From NCBI GenBank assembly GCA_028704195.1, contig JAQVLL010000064.1:1-8504 (forward strand): a stretch of 8,504 nt of DNA, written 5' to 3'. The notes beneath the pieces were generated by a model that was given only the letters and a program-made list of their open reading frames with translations, ran no database searches and was not told where the DNA came from. Position numbers and translations under genes: made by a program. The DNA is from Smithellaceae bacterium (GTDB taxonomy: Bacteria; Desulfobacterota; Syntrophia; Syntrophales; Smithellaceae). Below are positions 4,694-8,504 of the stretch, one piece after another. Position 1 is the stretch's first letter; each line of letters begins with the position of its first letter.

Positions 4694-5341
4694 ATGGCGA
4701 CAGTCAATAAACAATCAGGGCAGCAAACTTTCCTGCAGAAAGTGCTTCATTTTTCGATAATCCCTAAAGATGATGAAAAACAGGCTCTTCGCATAAGACG
4801 TTTCCTGATGGCATTTGCCGGTTATGCTTTCTGTGCTGTTCTGGTTTGCATCTCCTATTTGTCCAACATCATGGAGTGGTGGGGATTGATAGGTTCTCTG
4901 ATTCTCTTTCCCCTCATCAATATTATCCTGTACGTCATCTTTTGCACCGGTCTCAACCTCCGGATGGCTGATCCAAGCCTGACGGCCATCCAGATGTGCG
5001 TGGCGATTCTTATGGCTATGTATGTAATGTATTTTGCCCAGGAATCCCGTGGAGTGCTTTTGCTTATTTATGTTATTATTCTATTGTTTGGCATCTTTCG
5101 TCTGGATATCCGCAGTTTCTTATTTGTCAGCGTATTTACGCTGGTAACCTATGGAATCGATATCATCCTTCTTTATCAATTACGTTCCCAGGACATGAAT
5201 TTTACGATGGAATTGCTGCAATTGGTGGTCTTTGCCCTGGTGCTCATTGCTTTTTCCATCATTGGGGGCTACATTAATAACGTATTCCTTAAGTATCCAA
5301 GAGAGGGAATGGCTCATGAAAACAAAAGTGTTAATTGTTGA
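4694..5341 (+). CDS. Six-helix membrane protein resembling the sensor half of a diguanylate cyclase, no output domain
   Basis: The product has 215 residues with a short soluble N-terminus (1-36, including SIIPKDDEKQALRIRRFLMA) and six predicted membrane helices at about 37-57, 64-85, 97-115, 119-136, 140-162 and 172-195. The opening pattern, the GLNLRMADPSLTAIQM segment (86-101) and IIGGYI (189-194) are what I recall from the N-terminal membrane sensor of GGDEF proteins, in which a linker helix and a GGDEF domain follow. Here the protein stops 20 residues after the last helix, and its last ten residues (MAHENKSVNC) are read through the start region of the next gene. It is therefore a stand-alone sensor module. 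The ATG has only a weak GGA (4685-4687) upstream. The 26-base overlap with the receiver/HD-GYP gene implies translational coupling. Membrane topology is confident; the relation to cyclases is recognition from memory. Confidence 0.75.
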   Translation: MATVNKQSGQQTFLQKVLHFSIIPKDDEKQALRIRRFLMAFAGYAFCAVLVCISYLSNIMEWWGLIGSLILFPLINIILYVIFCTGLNLRMADPSLTAIQMCVAILMAMYVMYFAQESRGVLLLIYVIILLFGIFRLDIRSFLFVSVFTLVTYGIDIILLYQLRSQDMNFTMELLQLVVFALVLIAFSIIGGYINNVFLKYPREGMAHENKSVNC

Positions 5342-8330
5342 TGATAACAGCGATAACCTTTATCTGCTCAAGACGTTATTAAAAAGTCAGGGATGGGGTG
5401 TGTTTGAGGCATTAAACGGGAAAGTTGCCCTGGAGATTGCCCGAAAGCAGTCTCCCGACTTGATTGTTTCGGATATCCTGATGCCGGTGATGGATGGTTA
5501 TGCTTTATGCCGACAATGCAAATCGGATGAAAAGTTAAAGAACATTCCTTTTGTCTTTTACACGGCCACGTACACGGAGCCGAAGGACGAAAAATTTGCC
5601 CTGGATTTAGGTGCAGACCGATTCATTATCAAGCCCGGGGAACCGGATTCGCTTCTTGAAATCCTGAACGATTTGCTGGAGGAAAAGAAAGCCGTCAGTC
5701 GTGACGTGTCAAAACCCCTGGGTGATGAAATGGAGTTCTTCCGGCGACACAATGAAATTCTTTTCAGTAAACTTGAAAAGAAAATGCTGGATCTAGAAAC
5801 GCTCAATCAGGAACTCAGGATGATGGAAGAACAGCATCGTCTGGGTTTCGAAAATGTCAGGGACGTCATTTTCACGCTGGATATGGATTTAAAGATTTTG
5901 AGTATTTCTCCAAGCGTGGAGAAAGTACTTGGGTATGAGCCACAGGATTTCATTGGCCGGCATGTTTCTGATTTAGGGTCCATCCTGACCAAACCATCTC
6001 TGGAACAGGCAATCAAGCATGTCAGCGGGATGTTTAAGGGTGAAACCATAATGCCGTCAATATATGAGTTTATCGCAAAAGACCAAACCGTCAGGTTTGG
6101 CGAGATCAGCGGGTCCCCGATCCTGCGTGATGGAAACATTACGGGTATTGTTGCCGTTGCCCGGGATATCACCGAAGGTAAGCGGGCGGAGGAAGAATTG
6201 CGCAGGCGTGAGCAGCAGTTTTCTCTGATCGTCAACAGTTTCCCCGGACGTATTGCCCAAATAGACAGGGACTTCCGTTACCGGTTCATCAACAACCAGT
6301 TTGAAAATTTTCACGGGATGACGTCTGACCAGGTGTTGGGCCATACGGTTGCCGAGGTATTCGGGGAGGACACTTTTCAGCGACTTCGTCCCTTTATGCA
6401 AAAGGCCCTGGATGGTGAAATGGTGAGTGCAGATACCCGGTTCCAAACTCGCGAAGGTAAAACGATTTACGGGCTCAACAACTATATACCGGACAAAGGT
6501 CCGGATGGAACAATTCGAGGAATATTTGGCGTCATTTTTGATATCACCAAAATAAAAGAGGCGGAAAAAGCCCTCAGAAAGAGCGAAGAGAATTTCCGAA
6601 ATTCCATGGATCAATCGATCCTCGGGGTGAGGATTGTGTCTGATGACGGGACAACGCTCTATGCCAATCAGGCGCTGCTGGACCTTTATGGATTTGAAAG
6701 TGTTGAGGAGCTGAAAAATACTCCTGTGACGAAATGCTACACCAAAGAGAGCCTCGCTGAAAACAAGATAAGAAGAGAACAGAGAGCACGGGGCGAGAGC
6801 GGACCCTTGAATTATGTTATCAGCATCATCACGAAAGATGGCAAGCTCCGCCATCTTGATGTTTTTCGTAAAGAAATTATATGGGATGGTGTCAAACGCT
6901 TTCAGGTTCTTTACAATGATATTACCGAAAGGAGGCTGGTTGAAAAAGAACTTGGTGAACGTGACCTTCGGTTTAATAAGCTGTCTTCAAATGTTCCGGG
7001 AATGATTTACCAGTTTATGAGGCGGCCGGACGGGACCTATTGTTTTCCGTTCAGTTCAATGGCTATTATGCGTATTTTTGGCTGTTCACCGGACGATGTA
7101 CGCGAGGATTTCTCTCCAATTCTCAACGTTATATGGCCTGAAGATAGAGACAAACTCATAGAGTCAATTGAATTATCCGCTGAAAAGATGACTGTCTGGC
7201 AATGTGAATACAGGGTGCAGATTCCCGGCCAACCAGTCAAATGGTTGTTCGGTCAGGCAACACCGGAGAAATTATCTGACGGCAGCATCATCTGGCATGG
7301 ATTCAATACCGACATCACCGAACGCAAACGGGAGCAGGAGGCGTTGCGGGAGAACGAGGAACTCTACCGCACGATATTCGACAATACCGGCACTTCAATG
7401 ATTCTCATTGAAGAGGATATGACTATAAGTATGGCAAACGATGAATTATTGAGAAATACCGGATATTCATCAGACGAAATTATTGGCCGTATGAAATGGA
7501 CTGAAATTATTCATCCGGATGATCTCATGCGAATGATCGAACAGCACCGGTTGAGACGAGAGACTGAAGGGAACGCGCTGCCGAGTTACGAATTTCGCTA
7601 TATAACAAAAACAGGCGATATTAATGATACTCTTTTAAACATTAAGCTTGTGCCGGGCACGAAGAAAAGCATTGCGTCTCTTATCGACATGACCGAGCGG
7701 AAAAAAGCACAGGAAGAACTTCATCAGACGCTGGAAAGGCTCGGCAAGGCAATGAATACGACGATCCATCTTCTGGCGGGTGCCGTCGAAGCCAGGGATC
7801 CCTATACGGCGGGCCACCAGACACGGGCCGCGGATCTTGCCCGTGCTATAGCCATGGAGATGGAAATACCCGGAGAAAAAATTGATGGCATCGGGATGGC
7901 GGGCGCGATTCACGACATCGGAAAACTGTCCGTGCCGGCCGAGATCCTGACAAAATCCTCAAAACTGACCAGGGTCGAGTTCGCCCTCGTCAAGGAACAC
8001 GCTGTAAAAGGTTACGAGATGCTGAAGGATGTAGAGTCTTCCTGGCCGCTGGCACAGATGGTTTATCAGCACCACGAGCGGATGGATGGTTCGGGTTACC
8101 CGAGAAACCTGAAGGGGGAAGAGATTATCATGGAAGCCCGTATTCTTGCCGTTGCCGATGTCGTGGAAGCCATGTCGTCCCATCGTCCCTACCGTCCGGC
8201 CCTGGGGGTTGAGGCAGCCCTGGAGGAGATCGAAAAAAACAGGGGGGTTCTTTATGACGATGCTGTTGCCGACGCCTGTATAAAATTATTCCGGGAGAAA
8301 GGTTATCATTTGCCAGAGATAACCTTGTAA
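5316..8330 (+). CDS. Response regulator with five PAS domains and a C-terminal HD-GYP domain (c-di-GMP phosphodiesterase)
   Basis: I start at ATG 5316, not at the in-frame ATG 5232, because GAGAGGG (5301-5307) sits 8 bases before it and the receiver domain begins there (MKTKVLIVDDN). The protein has 1004 residues and no membrane segment. A receiver spans 1-120: acidic pair D9/D10, phosphoacceptor D53 in SDILMPVMDG, T83 and K106-P107. A coiled-coil-like linker (140-175) follows. Five PAS/PAC units lie at about 176-290, 298-415, 423-540, 550-670 and 680-797, most ending in a DIT or DMT(E) signature. HD-GYP spans about 812-1000, with H834, HDIGK (866-870), H895, HH (919-920), GSGYP (925-929) and D948, i.e. 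all the expected metal ligands and the GYP loop. It should hydrolyse c-di-GMP, gated by phosphorylation of D53 and PAS ligands. No histidine kinase is in the window. It overlaps the membrane sensor gene, suggesting joint action. Confidence 0.95.
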   Translation: MKTKVLIVDDNSDNLYLLKTLLKSQGWGVFEALNGKVALEIARKQSPDLIVSDILMPVMDGYALCRQCKSDEKLKNIPFVFYTATYTEPKDEKFALDLGADRFIIKPGEPDSLLEILNDLLEEKKAVSRDVSKPLGDEMEFFRRHNEILFSKLEKKMLDLETLNQELRMMEEQHRLGFENVRDVIFTLDMDLKILSISPSVEKVLGYEPQDFIGRHVSDLGSILTKPSLEQAIKHVSGMFKGETIMPSIYEFIAKDQTVRFGEISGSPILRDGNITGIVAVARDITEGKRAEEELRRREQQFSLIVNSFPGRIAQIDRDFRYRFINNQFENFHGMTSDQVLGHTVAEVFGEDTFQRLRPFMQKALDGEMVSADTRFQTREGKTIYGLNNYIPDKGPDGTIRGIFGVIFDITKIKEAEKALRKSEENFRNSMDQSILGVRIVSDDGTTLYANQALLDLYGFESVEELKNTPVTKCYTKESLAENKIRREQRARGESGPLNYVISIITKDGKLRHLDVFRKEIIWDGVKRFQVLYNDITERRLVEKELGERDLRFNKLSSNVPGMIYQFMRRPDGTYCFPFSSMAIMRIFGCSPDDVREDFSPILNVIWPEDRDKLIESIELSAEKMTVWQCEYRVQIPGQPVKWLFGQATPEKLSDGSIIWHGFNTDITERKREQEALRENEELYRTIFDNTGTSMILIEEDMTISMANDELLRNTGYSSDEIIGRMKWTEIIHPDDLMRMIEQHRLRRETEGNALPSYEFRYITKTGDINDTLLNIKLVPGTKKSIASLIDMTERKKAQEELHQTLERLGKAMNTTIHLLAGAVEARDPYTAGHQTRAADLARAIAMEMEIPGEKIDGIGMAGAIHDIGKLSVPAEILTKSSKLTRVEFALVKEHAVKGYEMLKDVESSWPLAQMVYQHHERMDGSGYPRNLKGEEIIMEARILAVADVVEAMSSHRPYRPALGVEAALEEIEKNRGVLYDDAVADACIKLFREKGYHLPEITL

Positions 8331-8405
8331 ATCTTTTTCACGATGGTTCATCCAGACGATAGAGGACAGAACGGTTGTTTTCATCCTGGAAGGGTTTTAT
8401 TTTCT

Positions 8406-8504
8406 TGCCCCCCTTTGGAAGGGGTAGGAGGTGGTGAGGGTAGTTTATCTGCCAGCGATCAGACAACCACCTCCGTAACTTCGTGACACCTCCACCAGCG
8501 GAGG
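8406..8504. repeat. REP-like intergenic palindromes at the right edge
   Basis: After the HD-GYP stop the remaining bases hold no gene. CCCC(CC)TTTGGAAGGGG (about 8408-8424) is a short hairpin. GGAGGTGGT (8427-8435) is the exact inverse of ACCACCTCC (8466-8474), 30 bases apart. CCTCC/GGAGG (8490-8494 and 8500-8504) forms another stem that may continue beyond the edge. This G/C-strand-biased pattern resembles extragenic palindromic repeats. No T-run follows any stem, so none is a convincing intrinsic terminator for the operon. Confidence 0.45.

Noticed and set aside
5232..5315. In-frame upstream start for the receiver/HD-GYP protein
   Set aside because: It would add 28 residues that are an out-of-frame reading of the membrane gene. 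The receiver fold begins at 5316, which has a good ribosome binding site.
6057..6854. Minus-strand ORF of 265 codons opposite the PAS region
   Set aside because: It is the antisense shadow of a gene with unmistakable PAS domains, and no start signal supports it.
1..8504. CRISPR array, tRNA or rRNA genes
   Set aside because: No regularly spaced identical repeats and no cloverleaf or rRNA signature were seen on either strand.

Overview
The window reads as a stretch of a Gram-negative bacterial chromosome. The style fits an anaerobic deltaproteobacterium (Desulfobacterota, for example a Syntrophus/Desulfo- type lineage). That placement is inferred from an AMP-forming acyl-CoA synthetase, a very large response regulator/multi-PAS/HD-GYP protein, consensus sigma70-type promoters and the kind of IS transposase at the left edge. 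No marker gene fixes the taxon.

Layout. 1-240 (minus) is the 5' part of an IS transposase cut off by the window edge. Its upstream end region (about 241-380) carries two tandem copies of a probable transposase-binding repeat. A promoter-like pair that may lie at the IS border faces right, into an acyl-CoA synthetase gene (441-1925) whose ATP-binding motifs are eroded and whose C-terminal catalytic lysine appears lost through a one-base frameshift. A NUDT19-like Nudix hydrolase follows on the same strand (2117-2959). Two very small genes come next, each behind a near-perfect sigma70 promoter: a short ORF that seems frameshifted at a run of seven A (3035-3262), and a secreted, very arginine-rich peptide with six cysteines in mirror-symmetric spacing (3475-3768), closed by a strong terminator at 3852-3888.

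3769-4693 is about 925 bases without a convincing protein gene, but it is not empty. It holds the terminator, a short sequence of the dispersed-repeat type, a complete-looking minus-strand transcription unit (promoter 4426-4454, terminator 4034-4077), and a back-to-back plus-strand promoter (4463-4491) aimed at the signalling genes.

4694-8330 is a two-gene signalling operon with overlapping ends: a six-helix membrane protein that looks like the sensor half of a diguanylate cyclase without its GGDEF domain, and a 1004-residue receiver-PASx5-HD-GYP protein with all obvious catalytic motifs of a c-di-GMP phosphodiesterase. The simplest reading is that the membrane protein senses a signal and modulates c-di-GMP breakdown by its soluble partner; this is inference. 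The last 170 bases hold REP-like inverted repeats and no gene.

The points most worth a second look are the symmetric six-Cys secreted peptide, the orphaned membrane sensor paired with the HD-GYP protein, the minus-strand small transcript, and the two probable frameshifts.
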